Below, one piece after another: positions 37,393 through 48,281 of a stretch of DNA of 64,000 nucleotides. Source of the stretch: Trema orientale (Eukaryota > Streptophyta > Magnoliopsida > Rosales > Cannabaceae). A program made the translations under genes and the position numbers. The stretch is taken from positions 443,966 to 507,965 of the forward strand of contig JXTC01000022.1 in assembly GCA_002914845.1 (NCBI GenBank), in the 5' to 3' direction. The notes below the pieces were generated by a model, which was not told the DNA's origin, ran no database searches, and saw nothing but the letters and a program-made list of their open reading frames with translations. Numbering within the stretch: the stretch's first letter is position 1; each line of letters starts with the position of its first letter.

Positions 37393-37985
37393 AAACTATG
37401 CAACTTTTGTAATATCACCTAATTTCATGTTATAGTTTCTAATAATATTTAATCTGATTTATCTTAAATTTGAGAAAATATATTTTATCTAAAAGTTTCT
37501 TATTAAAAGTATCACTATAAGACCATGTCAAGAGTAAGGAAGATTTGATCAAGGATGGAAAGTCCATTGTATACAGACTTTTACTTTTTCCTGTACTTTC
37601 GTGGTAACATCCATGGTCGTAGTTTCAATGTTTGCTAGTGGTCAAACCACTTAAATGTGGCCATCTGAGTTTACCAATTTTTATCTGGAGCTTTATCAGG
37701 ATGTGAGCTTGGTGAACCTTATCTCTACCATGGTTGATATGTCTGGGACAATCGAGAGGCAAAGCTAGGGTGAAGTTAATAACATTATGGATAAGGCATT
37801 CGAATGCTACTCTAATACTTCCAAAATTAAGTTCTTCAAAGCTTGAAAAAAAAATGCACGCCTTTGCTATGAGGTTTCTTAGATTTGCTTGTTTGATTCT
37901 TGTGCTCATTTTTATTGTACTATTTTTCACTATTGTGTGGCTCTGCTATTCAATACTTCATAATTTATGTATTAAAACTTAAAAA

Positions 37986-38749
37986 CTAGACAACTTTTGT
38001 GACATAACTTGGGTTAAACAGCTTTTAAACAGTTTGGTGGAATGAACATATATCAATCATTAGAGATTAACCATTGATATAGGTTTTGTTTAGGGGAACA
38101 ATAATTTGTAAAAGTCAGTTTTATATTTTGCATTGTGTCACTAATTTATCTTGACTATAAAACTATGTTTAATTTTTGCCTAATTTTTGTGTTTTTCTAA
38201 TTTCTAATGTTAATGTTTGTGCACTTTTTGTTTAGTTTTCATGATTTTCACTTTTTTAATGTGGATTCTATATGCTAATATTTGTGTCGATTTATTTATT
38301 TTTTTCCCCTCTGTTGGAACCTAATGTCTTGACTTATTGATAATTTAGTTTTGTTAAAGTGAATTACGCATTGCAAAAATAGAGTATGTATACGGTAAAT
38401 GACCTTGGTAAAGACATAATACTAGATAACTTCTAATATTGATCAAGATTCTTCTTAAATAACAAATGTTTGAAGATACTTTCTATTTAGTTACATCTAA
38501 AAATATTTTATATTTTTCAACAATATCATCACAGCCAATGAGTTGTGAATTAGGAGATAGATGTTTTAAAGATAAACTATTATAATTGATATTGCAATTT
38601 TATCTTAAAACCCTCATAAAGAATTATTGTTTTAACATTTCTCGTGAATTTGGGTACGCTTGACACATGCAAGTATCAGCTCTGGCATTTTATTATCAAC
38701 TAGAGAACTTTTAACTTTCAAATCCATCATCTACTTTTACTTTTGAGAA
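37986..38749. other. intergenic between tandem array and copia element
   Basis: AT-rich, no gene seen. AGAA at 38746-38749 directly abuts the left LTR and matches AGAA at 43972-43975, a possible 4-bp target-site duplication of the copia element. Confidence 0.4.
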
Positions 38750-39226
38750 TGTGAGGATTATTTCTCCAAAAATAGATCAACACCACACACAATAGACAAC
38801 ACAAACACTAAGATGAAAAACAAATCAAAGACAACAAAACTAAACACAGTTTACTTGGTTCAGGCAATACCAAAATAGCATTAATGAGCTCTGTTTACTC
38901 TTAATCTCACACCAGTATAAGTGTTTCCCAATATTCAAGATTGGACACTAAAACAATAACTAGAACCCAAAAGATACAAGACTCTCACTCTCCAAGAACT
39001 CTTTTTGAACTCTGGTACTTTTGAGACTCCATGAATAATCACACTCATCTCTGATTACTCTACAATCCTTATATATAGTAGAGCATCATCAGCCACGTAT
39101 ACACAGAATGTGAGTTAGTTATATTCAGCATCTCCAAAGCTACAGTATTTGAATAACTATCACAACTAACTTCAAACTATTTTTATAACTGTCATAACTA
39201 ACTGATTGGAGGCATTCAACTCATCA
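38750..39226 (-). repeat. 3' LTR of the copia element
   Basis: 477 bp. It matches the other LTR from TGTGAGGATTATTTCTCC to the end ACTCATCA but lacks about 80 bp present there (the other LTR has CCCTACATCCAAGGTAGGG and following bases between AATAGCAT and GATTCACTCTT). The two LTRs also differ by many substitutions, so the insertion is not recent. Confidence 0.85.
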
Positions 39227-39298
39227 AATCTCCACCTTGCCTCAATTTAGTTTGTCTAAATAAATTAGGACTAAGAGACTCCCTACATTGTTACTAAA

Positions 39299-42200
39299 CT
39301 ACTCAGTCAGTTTCAGCAAGCTTAAAGCTTGCTTGAACTTACTAATAGGTATCACTTTAGTAAGTATATCAGTAGAATTAACATGTGGTGCACTTTTCAC
39401 CACTTCAACCAAACCTTTAGCAACAATATCTCTAACAATATACAACCTAACATCAATATGTTTTGTTCTCTCATGATACATGTTGTTTTTGGTCAAGTTA
39501 TTGCACTTTGTGAGATGATATAATGTAATTCCTTCCTGCTTGTAACCAAGTTTAGTAACAATTCCTTTAAGCCACAGAGCTTCCTTGATAGCATCTGTTA
39601 AGCCTATATATTTAGCCTTTGTTGAAGACAGAGCCACCACATGCTGTAAACTCGATTTCTAGCTTATCACATTACTACCAAGTGTAAAGATATAACCAGA
39701 CAGTGATCTTCTTCTATCTAGATCACTAGCAAAATCAGCATCACAGTAACCTGTAATCCTACAGCTTGAATCTTCATTTCCTGAATATGTAAGCTTTAAA
39801 TTTAAAGTACCCTTCAGATACTCAAGCAACCATTTCATTCATGTCCAGTGAATTCTGCTAGGCCAACTCATGAATCTACTAACCAATCCAACACCATAAG
39901 TTGTATCAGGTCTTGAACTTATCATAACATATATAATGCTTCCCACAGCATTAGAATTAGGAACACTGTTCATGTAGGCCTCTTCATATTTTAAATTCTG
40001 ATCACTAATAGAAACCAGCTTGAAATGAGCCCTAGTAGGAGTATTGACAGGTTTAGAATCTTCCAAACCAAATAGCTTAACAATTTTCTGAATGTACCTT
40101 TGTTGAGAAATCGTAAGAGTTCCATTACTTCTACCGCTGCATATGTCCATACCAAGTATCCTCTTGACTAATCCCAAATCCTTCATTTCAAATTCAGAAC
40201 TCAACAACTTCTTTAAGTTCTGTATTTGAGACTTATGCTTACAAACAACTAGCATATCATCAAGTAAATGAAAGACCTGTCAGTAAGCTCTTTGAAGTAA
40301 ACACAACTATCAAATTTACTTCTTGAATACCCCAACATTATCATAAACTCATTAAACCTTATATACCAGCACCTTGGAGACTGTTTTAAGCCATAAAGAG
40401 ATTTCTTTAAAAAGCACACCTTATCTTCTTCTCCTGCTTGCTTAAAACTTTCATGTTATGTCATTAGCATGTCTTCATCTAAACTACTATGCAGAAAGGT
40501 AGTTTTAACATCTAATTGACTAAGTTCAAGGTTCTGAATTACAACAATAGCTAAAACAATTCTTATGAAAGTATACTTTATCACAGGTGAGAAAATCTCA
40601 TGATAATACACTCCTTTAATTTGAGAATATGCTTTAGCTACTAATCTAGCTTTGAATCTTGCATCCTCAACCCCTGGTATACCTGATTTTCGCTTGTAAA
40701 CCCACTTACGTCCTACAACTCTTCTTCCTTTTGGTTTCTCAACCAATATCCAAGTCTTATTCCTCTTTAAAGAAGCTATTTCTTCTTGCATTGCTCTTTT
40801 CCAGTGAGGCCAATCTGAACTTTTCTCAGCTTCCTTATAGGATGTAGGTTCTTCTAACTCCATACTGTCTGCCGCATTTAATGCAAAAGTAATTAAATTA
40901 GCATGTGCATATCTGGATGGTTGTCTAATCTGCTTTCTCACTGTCTCTAGTCAACATATAATTCCTTAGCTGATCATCTTGTTCTTCTTCATGATTCTAT
41001 ATCCTCGTTACCTTCCACATTTGGTTCAATAAGATCATCAATTTCTGGAGGCTGATCATTAATTGTTCCACCTTCATTTGCATTCTCTTTTAAAGGTACC
41101 TGCAAGTTATTCTCAATTTCTAATTGAGACCGAGAATCAGTCCTGGTATCACCAACTCTGACTAAATTAGGTTGTTCTTGAACCTGTAGGTTAGCTTTAT
41201 AAGACACAAATTCATTGAATATAATATCTTTACTAACAATGCATTTCTTTTCATCAATAAGCCAGACCCTATATCCATTTACACCCTAAGGATACCGTAG
41301 AAAAACAACCATTTTAGCACTGAGATTCAACTTCCTTTGACTGGTATGAACATAACATATGCTTCCAAAAGTCTTACGATGATTATATTCACGTTTCAAC
41401 CCAGACTTTCATTTGGAACTTTAAAATTTAAAGGAGACGAATGAGATAAATTAATTAGATAACAAGCTGTTACAGCAACTTCTGCCCAAAGACACTTAGC
41501 TAATCCTGATTGGTTCAACATGTATCTTACCTTATTAGGAATGATTCTATTCATTCTCTCAGTAAGTCCATTTTGTTGAGGTGTATTAGTGTAAGTATAA
41601 TGCCTAGCTATTCTATTTTGAGCACAATAACTATCAAATTCTTATTACAAAATTCTAAACCATTATTCGTTCATAGTCTCTTTATTTTCTTTCCTGTCTG
41701 ATTTTCAACTAAAGTTTTTCACTCAACAAATTTACTAAAAGCTCATCTTTAATTCTTAGAAAATAAATCCAAATTTTTCTTGAAAAATCATCAATAAAAG
41801 AGATAAAAGTATTGACATTTTGAGAGAGAAAATGGTACCTATGGAGAACCCCAAAGGTCTGAATGTATGTAGTCTAGTATCCCTTTTGTTCTATATATTG
41901 CAGCTGCAAATTTCAACCTGTGAGCTTTTCCTACTATACAGTTTTCACAAAAGTCCAGATCTGAGATTTTAGACTTATCAACAAGTCCTTATTTAGCAAG
42001 CTCTATCATTCCTTTTAGACTTATATGACCCAATCTGTTGTGCCATAACCTTGTCTGGTCCTTACTTGTATCAGTAACTGAAACAATCCCAACAACAGCA
42101 GACCCTTGCAAAATATAGAGACGATCTTATAGCTGACCTTTCAGAACAATTAGTGATCCTTTAAGTACTTTGAGAACTCCACCTTGAACCTTATACACAC

Positions 42201-42504
42201 ATCCAACTTTGTCCAACATACTAAGAGAAATTAGATTACTCTTAAGATCAGGTATGTATCTTACTTCAGTCAATGTCTTGAAAGAACCATCAAATAATTT
42301 GAATTTAACAGATCCAAAGCCTTTAATTTCACAACTCTGATTATTGCCCATCAGAAATTTACCACCATGAATATCCTTATAATCAAAGAGCAAGTCCTTT
42401 ATAGGCGTCATATGAAAAGTATACCCAGAGTCTAGAATCCACACATCTTTATAGTCTTTATCTGAAACTGTTAAAACATCAGCAAATTCATACCCATCAA
42501 ACAC
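39299..42504 (-). pseudogene. copia pol: protease, integrase, reverse transcriptase, RNase H (broken)
   Basis: Protease: VWILDSGYTFHMTP at about 42430 keeps the catalytic DSG. Integrase: LWHNRLGHISLKGMIELAK and ENCIVGKAHRLKF (42060-41880), then HSDLWGSP and NTPQQNGLTERMNRIIPNK (about 41600-41510). Reverse transcriptase: WKRAMQEEIASLKRNKTW and ELSQLDVKTTFLHSSLDED (40810-40470), the catalytic YVDD motif reduced to LLDD at about 40265, then SSEFEMKDLGLVKRILGMD. RNase H: VALSSTKAKYIGLTDAIKEA (39640) and HERTKHIDVRLYIVRDIVAK (about 39480). Stops and frameshifts separate the pieces. Confidence 0.88.
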
Positions 42505-42516
42505 GTTTTGTAGAGT

Positions 42517-43330
42517 CTAAACTACTTGCTGCTCCATTATTTTGGGTGTCTTCTTCCTTTGAAGGCAATACTTGCGTATGCAACCTTCCTTGTGACAAAA
42601 CCAACAAGTCCTCTTAAGCCTAGACCTGGATCTTGACTTACTTCTACCTTTATTATGATTCTCCCGTTTGCTGGATCTACCTCTTATAGAAAGTCCTTCT
42701 CTATTTGACTTAGACATTTTTCCAGAGGCTTTAATGTCTAACTCTTTGGAGTATGCAGTACTGGTAACTTCTTTGAGCTTGAGTGTATCCTTACCATACT
42801 TAAGCATATCCCTCAAGTGATCATATTGTTTGGGGAGTGAATTCAATAAGAATATTGCTTAATCTTCTACCTTAATCTTAATACCAAGATTTTCAAGATC
42901 AGCAACTAATTTTGTAAATTCATAAATATTATCATCAATGGATTTACCTTCATCCATTTTGAAGCCATAAAACTTTTGCTTTAAGTAAATTCGATTTGGG
43001 AGTGTTTTCATCATATAAAGACTCTCTAGTTTGGACCACATTTTGGCAATACTCCTTTCTTTGATCACTTTTCTAAGAATTTGATCACTAAGGCTCAAAA
43101 CAATAGTGTTTCTTGCCTTCTTCAGAATTTCTAGTCGATCGTTCTCAGGTACCTTCATGTTCACTTCTCCCAACAGTGCTTCGTCTAGTCAAGATTACCA
43201 AGATGAGCCATCATCTTCTTCTGCCATAGATTGAAGTCATTCTTGCCATCAAACTTCTCAACTTCGAACTTAGATGTTGACCTGTCTATTGATGTTCCTG
43301 GCCAGTAAGTAGTTTCAAGTTGTTGTTGTT
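42517..43330 (-). pseudogene. copia gag (broken)
   Basis: Reading on the minus strand: FDGKNDFNLWQKKMMAHLG (about 43250), then after a stop GEVNMKVPENDRLEILKKAR and LPNRIYLKQKFYGFKM, SIDDNIYEFTKLVADLENL. A stop at 42859 interrupts before MNSLPKQYDHLRDMLKYGKD (UBN2/gag C-terminal part). The zinc knuckle reads CWFCHKEGCIRKYC, where the expected histidine (CX2CX4HX4C) is replaced by cysteine. At least two stops break the frame. Confidence 0.85.
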
Positions 43331-43415
43331 GACAACTTCGAATGATCTTCACCTTGATCGACTCTTAATGCCGAAAACAGAGTCTTGGGGTGGCAACCTG
43401 TCTTTGATACCAATT

Positions 43416-43971
43416 TGTTAGGATTATTCCTCTAAGAATATATCAACACTGCACATAATAGACGACACAAACACTAAGATGAATAACAAATCAAAGACAA
43501 CAAAATAGAACACAGTTTACTTAGTTCAGGCAATACCAAAATAGCATTTCCCTACATCCAAGGTAGGGAATAATTCCCTTAGTCCAATTCACCACATGAT
43601 AGTAAAGATTATACCCTCTTGAGCTACCATTAACGATTCACTCTTAATCTCACACTAGTACAAGTGTTTCCCAGTGTTCAAGATTGAAAACTAATGTAAT
43701 ACCCAGAATCCAAAAGATATAGGACTCTCACTCTCCAAGAACTCTTCTTGAACTCTGGTACTTTTGAGACTCCAATGAACAATCACACTCATCTCTGATT
43801 ACTCCAGCAATCCTTATATACAGAAGAGCATTAGTAGCTATGTATACAGAGAAGGTGAGTTAGTTATATTCAACATCTCCAAATCTGCAGTCATTGAATA
43901 ACTATCATAACTAACTTCTAACTATTTTTATGACTGTCATAACTAACTGATTGAAGGCATTCAGCTCATCA
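43416..43971 (-). repeat. 5' LTR of the copia element
   Basis: 556 bp, plus-strand start TGTTAGGATTATTCC and end GCTCATCA (on the element's own strand TGATGAGC...CCTAACA). Retains the segment deleted from the 3' LTR. Contains TATATACAG and ACTCTCC motifs also present in the 3' copy. Confidence 0.85.
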
Positions 43972-44297
43972 AGAACAATTCTTTTGCCTCGTGATATGGC
44001 ACTATAGTGTGGTCATTGAGGATGGGATTCTTGTGGACTTTGGTTTTGATTATTCTAATGATTTTTTGCCCCTTTTGAGTGGCTTTTGCTTTTTGGTAAA
44101 ATATGGTCGTAGTGCAGCTGCTTTTTGGTATTCATATTGGCAACTCTTTTCTCTCCTATGCTTAACAGGTTAACAATTTTGAAATATCCAAATGAAGTCT
44201 CATTCACTAAGGAAAAATGAGTTCAAGAAAAGATTGAAAGAAACTAGATTTTTATTTTAGTGGATAGTTTAACTAGATTGTCGAAATGTGTTACATG
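43972..44297. other. flank of the copia element, no gene seen
   Basis: A plus-strand frame of 60 codons (43991-44173) includes VVIEDGILVDFGFDYSNDF but has no recognised relative and no linked exon. It may be an exon-like relic. Confidence 0.3.
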
Positions 44298-44309
44298 ATC
44301 CACCTATTT

Positions 44310-44508
44310 TTTTTTTTTTAAAAAAAAGTGGGGCTTAACTAATTACCTCCACTTATTACAAATTAAAAGAAAATACCTAATACTACCCAATCCCCACCCC
44401 ACCCCATTAGGGATAATTGGCTTTCACGACTACCTCGGTATAACTCGAACCTAGGACCGAGATCCTAGGTAGTGGATGCTCTTACCACTTGAGCTAACCC
44501 ACTTCGTC
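44310..44508 (-). mobile_element. tRNA-derived SINE
   Basis: The minus strand begins GACGAAGTGGGTTAGCTCAAGTGG and so carries an RNA polymerase III A box (TTAGCTCAAGTGG, about 44499-44487). A B box (GGTTCGAGTT, about 44457-44448) follows 30 bp downstream. The body contains GCCAATTATCCCTAATGGGG and a 3' part TTGTAATAAGTGGAGG, ending in a T/A tract. It is bounded by a perfect 12-bp target-site duplication ATCCACCTATTT (44298-44309 and 44509-44520). The length of about 199 bp, the internal promoter and the duplication establish a SINE. The copy at 53921-54097 shares its 3' part. Confidence 0.9.
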
Positions 44509-44520
44509 ATCCACCTATTT

Positions 44521-45177
44521 ATGTCAATGTATGTCAATGTATGTGTATATTTTCTTTCGTCTCAAGATAATTTTTTTATTATTATGCTTGTGTTGACACG
44601 TTTTCAAAAATGGAAAGATAACAGGGACTTATCTTGTTGTATCACTGCGAGCTATTTGGCATACTTAAAAATGAAAAGTAGTGACGAATAAATTTCATAT
44701 TGAACCATTTAAAAAGTATTGTCTGGATTTTTTATTCTTGTGAATCTTTAAGAACTTGTAGTAATTGAACAACCTTTTCATTCATTGGACTTTGTTCTTC
44801 TCAACCACCGCACAGGCAGATTTCCTCTCTCATGTTGGTTTATGAGTATAGTTCCTGTTAGTAGGTTTAATATCTTGATTGTTATATTATTGGAGATTAT
44901 AAAAAAAAAAATGATTGGCATGAGCATAAATGTACCTCATAAAAATATGTTTCTGGATCTTTATGACTAGATAGTGTTGGAAGCTATGATTAAAAAAATC
45001 GCACTATTGTTACTTTGTCTCTTGTTTTGTTCTTGTTACAATGCAGGTACTAGCTTATTTGATTTCTGTAATTATCCTTAGCTTATGAGACTGTAGAATC
45101 AGTAAAACCGGTCAAGTCGATTTTGGAACTTACAAGCCATCATTGGGATTGCATTTCTTTCTCCAGGAACAATACTT
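44521..45177. other. intergenic, no gene seen
   Basis: AT-rich. The short plus-strand frames (44476-44691, 44785-44970) have no domain and no linked exon. Confidence 0.35.
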
Positions 45178-45390
45178 TCATGTAGCAACGGTGGAAGGCT
45201 CCACCTTTGGGATAGCAACGGTGGAAGGCTCCACCTTTGGGATTGCCACAGCGGTCAATATATAAGGTAACCAAACACCCTTAAGATATCCCATTTGCTT
45301 TTCAACCCCTTGCCTGAAGGCTTTTGAAATTATCCTTTTATTTCTTTGTATTTCATCGTTAATAGCTTCCAACTGAAACAAAAGTGACAC
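45178..45390 (-). pseudogene. possible orphan exon ending in a 30-bp duplication
   Basis: On the minus strand a typical acceptor (TTTTGTTTCAG, about 45381-45371) opens a frame LEAINDEIQRNKRIISKAFR, QGVEKQMGYLKGVW that looks like a charged helical exon. It ends in two direct copies of IPKVEPSTVA, encoded by an exact 30-bp tandem repeat (45183-45212 and 45213-45242; TAGCAACGGTGGAAGGCTCC within it). I found no neighbouring exon that can be joined and no family. Likely an old gene fragment. Confidence 0.3.
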
Positions 45391-45780
45391 ACATTCATAT
45401 TTTTCCCCATTTGAGGTGTGAGCATTGGTGCTGAAACATTGAATCGAGTTCCATTATTCCGAGCTTCAATTTTCTCTTCTTTTCTTTCATCGCTGTCAGC
45501 ATGGTCTAAAAGTCATGTGTTGTAGAAGTAAAAATTAGAGAATGTTCATATGGACCAGCAACTTCATGAAAATATCTAATACAAAGAAATGAAGGAAAAG
45601 GCAAGCATATCAATGAAAGACAAAACGAAAGGCTTTTTATCCGTGATACAAACTTAGCAATAATTCGGTATTTTTCTGAAAAAAAAAATAGTACAAAAAT
45701 AAGTAAAAGTTTGGACATAGTATTCTTGGTATTATTTATCAAAAGGTAGTACTAGGTGGTGTCTTTTTTGGTATTATTTA
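45391..45780. other. intergenic, no gene seen
   Basis: AT-rich; a 38-bp direct repeat GTATTATTTATCAAAAGGTAG... occurs at about 45731 and 45771. Confidence 0.4.
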
Positions 45781-46760
45781 TCAAAAGGTAGTACTAGGTG
45801 GTGTCTTTTTCCCATGATGTTTCTCTAAGTTTGGGGTGGTAGTAAAGGAGGAAAGTGGGCCGAAGTAGATTGGACCTACGGTAATGGACAGTGAGCTTTT
45901 TGGAAATATGGACTGATTAATTTTAGTGAGAGCAGAATATTGAAAAATTCTCTCAATAAAGGCGACATGTCGCGTAACGTAAATCCTATGGGATTTTTGA
46001 TCTAGACACGGGGGAGTACTTTGGGTGAGTGAGTAGCCTATGAAAACAAAAAGAATTGACTCAAGACTCCATTTTATTTTTATTGTATGGTCGAAGTCCG
46101 TGTATAACATAAACACCCGAACACACGTAATTTTTCTATGTTTGGGATTGGTTGAATAGTCCTTCATAGGAGGATTTCATCGAGAAGTTGACGTAATAAA
46201 CGCTTGAGGCCAAAATGACATAGGAATGGACAGGTAATGAAGAAGGGTTAAGCTGGTTTCAACAATGTGCTGATGACATCATTTAGCATATAACCATTAT
46301 GTTCCGGTGTATGTAGATGTATGGTAAGATGGGTTATTCTATTTTGTGCTGAAAAGACGATAACGACTGGTAATCACCATTATTCTCAATATATAGCCCG
46401 ATTATTCTCGTGTTAAAATAATTTTCCACTGATGCTTTAAAACGAATGAAAACATCATAAATTTCAGATTTTCGGCGAAAAGGGTATATAACAACAAATA
46501 TTTTGTATCGTGATCGACAAACAGATCATAACAGTTGAACCCTTCATTAGATTAGGTTGGAAAACCCCAGACATCGGAATATACTAAATTAAGTGGAGCA
46601 TCACTTGACAGACTGGAAAATAAAAATGGTAATTTGTAGCTCTTATTACATTGATAAGCATCACAAGAAAATTTTGAAAAATCACTAGACGACATAGACA
46701 ACTTTTGAGAGGATACTAAATGACGCAATACTGGAGCATCACTTGACAGAATTAAAGGGA
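45781..46760 (-). pseudogene. Ty1/copia integrase-region fragment (second element)
   Basis: Broken integrase-region protein on the minus strand. At about 46690-46560: SSDFSKFSCDAYQCNKSYKL, then SSDAPLNLVYSDVWGFPT (the usual HSDVWG motif). At about 46530-46470: YDLFVDHDTKYLLLYT in the position of the FIDDFSRY motif. At 46350-46230: remnants of TPHTPEHNGYAER, then HRHIVETSLTLLHYLSIPM. At 46110-45990: LESILFVFIGYSLTQSTPPCLDQKSHRIYVTRHVAFIE (split here by commas of reading: FVFIGYSLTQS, CLDQKSHRIYVTRHV). These are copia-type motifs of a lineage different from the element at 38.75-43.97 kb. Frameshifts and stops make it inactive, and no RT or LTR is visible. Confidence 0.8.
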
Positions 46761-48281
46761 ATAAAGAGAAGGATGTGCGTGAGAGAGAAGGGTGGGAAGA
46801 GAGAGGATAAAATTAGATTAAGGGATATATAATTTAAGAAAAATCAAGAGTATATAGAAAGTAGTAGCTATATTTTATATATCAGTTGTGGTTTTAGAAA
46901 TAGTGTGGAGAGAATAGACAATGGTGGCAAATAGAACCATTCTTGTCATGCCTATATGTAACACCATTTAATTCCAACTTTATTCAGATTTTCACTTGAC
47001 CAATACGGAGATCCTCATAATCTCTCTTATAGGCTTTTCCCTTATGATTTAGTTTTGTTTTAATCAACCCCATGTATAAGTTGTAGAGACATGTAATAAA
47101 AAATATAGATCAATGAATATTTTCTCTTACATGAATTTAGATATAAGTGAGCCGTTATTGTTTTTGACGTTTTTTGTGTGGTTTTCTACTTCTCTTCAAT
47201 ATATGAAGATTTTAAGATTCTGATTTCGAAAAATTTATGCTAACAAAGATCAATCTCTACCGATGCGACTCTATTAATGGAAAAGCTAGTTCAGGTGTTG
47301 GATGATTCGAAAGAGTTTAAGAAACGTCTCTCTTGAATCTCTAATTGTATTCGCAGTGAATTTCTATGCAGGTCATTTATATCTAGTGCACAAACTATCC
47401 CTCCTTGATTGTTGGTAATTCGGTAAATTCTATGCATTATTTGCAACTTAATTTTTATGTTGGATTTGCTATTGCATTTCATATTAACAGAATAAAATTC
47501 CTCAGTAGAATACTATAGATATATGTATGCGTGATTTAATAAAAGTAACCTATGAAAAACAGAATTAGTAGGGTGGACTATGTTTAATTTAAATTAGCAA
47601 GATTATACATCATAATGCTGTAAATTAAGGATCAACATGATATTGCAAAATTCTGCATTAGGTATAGTGAAAGGTACCCTACCATTAGACACTAGTGGAT
47701 AAACGTCAGATTCTCACGATTATGTGTTGTCCCAAAAAATTTAAAACAAAACATCAAAAATAAAATAAAATAAAATAAAGAAAAAAATAGACAACTTGCA
47801 AACCCGAGTAAAAACCATGGTGAACTTCAGAGCAATGGCTACTCCATTTCCTTGTCCTTGATATATTTCAATTAAAAACCCTCCAAGAAATCCAAAATTT
47901 TAGAAGGTTTAATTAAAACAACAAGTAACTACTTTCTAAAGAAACAAACCACATTTTGGCTTTGTCTAATCGGGGATGTTATTAATCAGATCACTTGGGG
48001 TTTAAGTTGTAACTAAACTAAACACACAATATACCAAAATTGGTCAAATCTATAACATCCAAGAAAGAACACCAAGACAACTCTTGAATTAGCCTACAAA
48101 TTTCATCGTATCTCATTCTCTCATCCCATAACTACAAATCTTTAATTTGTACAAAACTCAAAACTAATCTACCTGATTAAATTTTTATGTAGTATACATA
48201 TAAATGGAAAAGAAAAAAAAGAAAAAAAAAAAAAAGAAAGAAAGAAAGAATCATACAACACCCAATAAGATTATCTCAAGT
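46761..48281. other. intergenic and 3' flank of the ARM gene
   Basis: 46930-47500 may include further remains of the copia fragment. A minus-strand frame at 47291-47482 reads IMHRIYRITNNQGG without a recognised domain. 48206-48250 is an A/G microsatellite ending in (GAAA)n, within or close to the 3' UTR of the ARM gene. Confidence 0.4.

Larger units (their letters stand above)
34970..37985 (+). repeat. tandem array of about 0.6-kb units with a small membrane-protein ORF
   Basis: Four full units start at about 35625, 36275, 36943 and 37525 (spacing about 650, 668 and 582 bp). Two partial starts lie at 34974 and 35052. Landmarks in each unit, in order: GAAGATTTGATCAAG, CATCCATGGTCGTAGTTT, ATGTGGCCATCTGAGTTTACC, GGATAAGGC.TTCGAATGC, AGGAGGTTTCCTAGATTTGC, GTGGCTCTGCTATTCAATAC. 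Units differ by substitutions and indels, so the duplications are not very recent. Each unit carries the ORF described separately. Confidence 0.85.
38750..43971 (-). mobile_element. Ty1/copia LTR retrotransposon, TNT1-94-like, inactive
   Basis: A full-structure element on the minus strand. The 5' LTR is at 43416-43971 and the 3' LTR at 38750-39226. Next to the 5' LTR is a degenerate primer-binding site (reverse complement of 43397-43412 is TGGTATCAAAGACAGG, compared with the usual TGGTATCAGAGC for initiator tRNA-Met). Beside the 3' LTR is a purine-rich tract (AAGGTGGAGATT, complement of 39227-39238). The order gag, protease, integrase, reverse transcriptase, RNase H defines the copia superfamily. 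Gag wording (LYMMKTLPNRIYLKQKFYGFKM, split at 20) places it near TNT1-94. Many stops and frameshifts make it non-autonomous. Confidence 0.9.
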
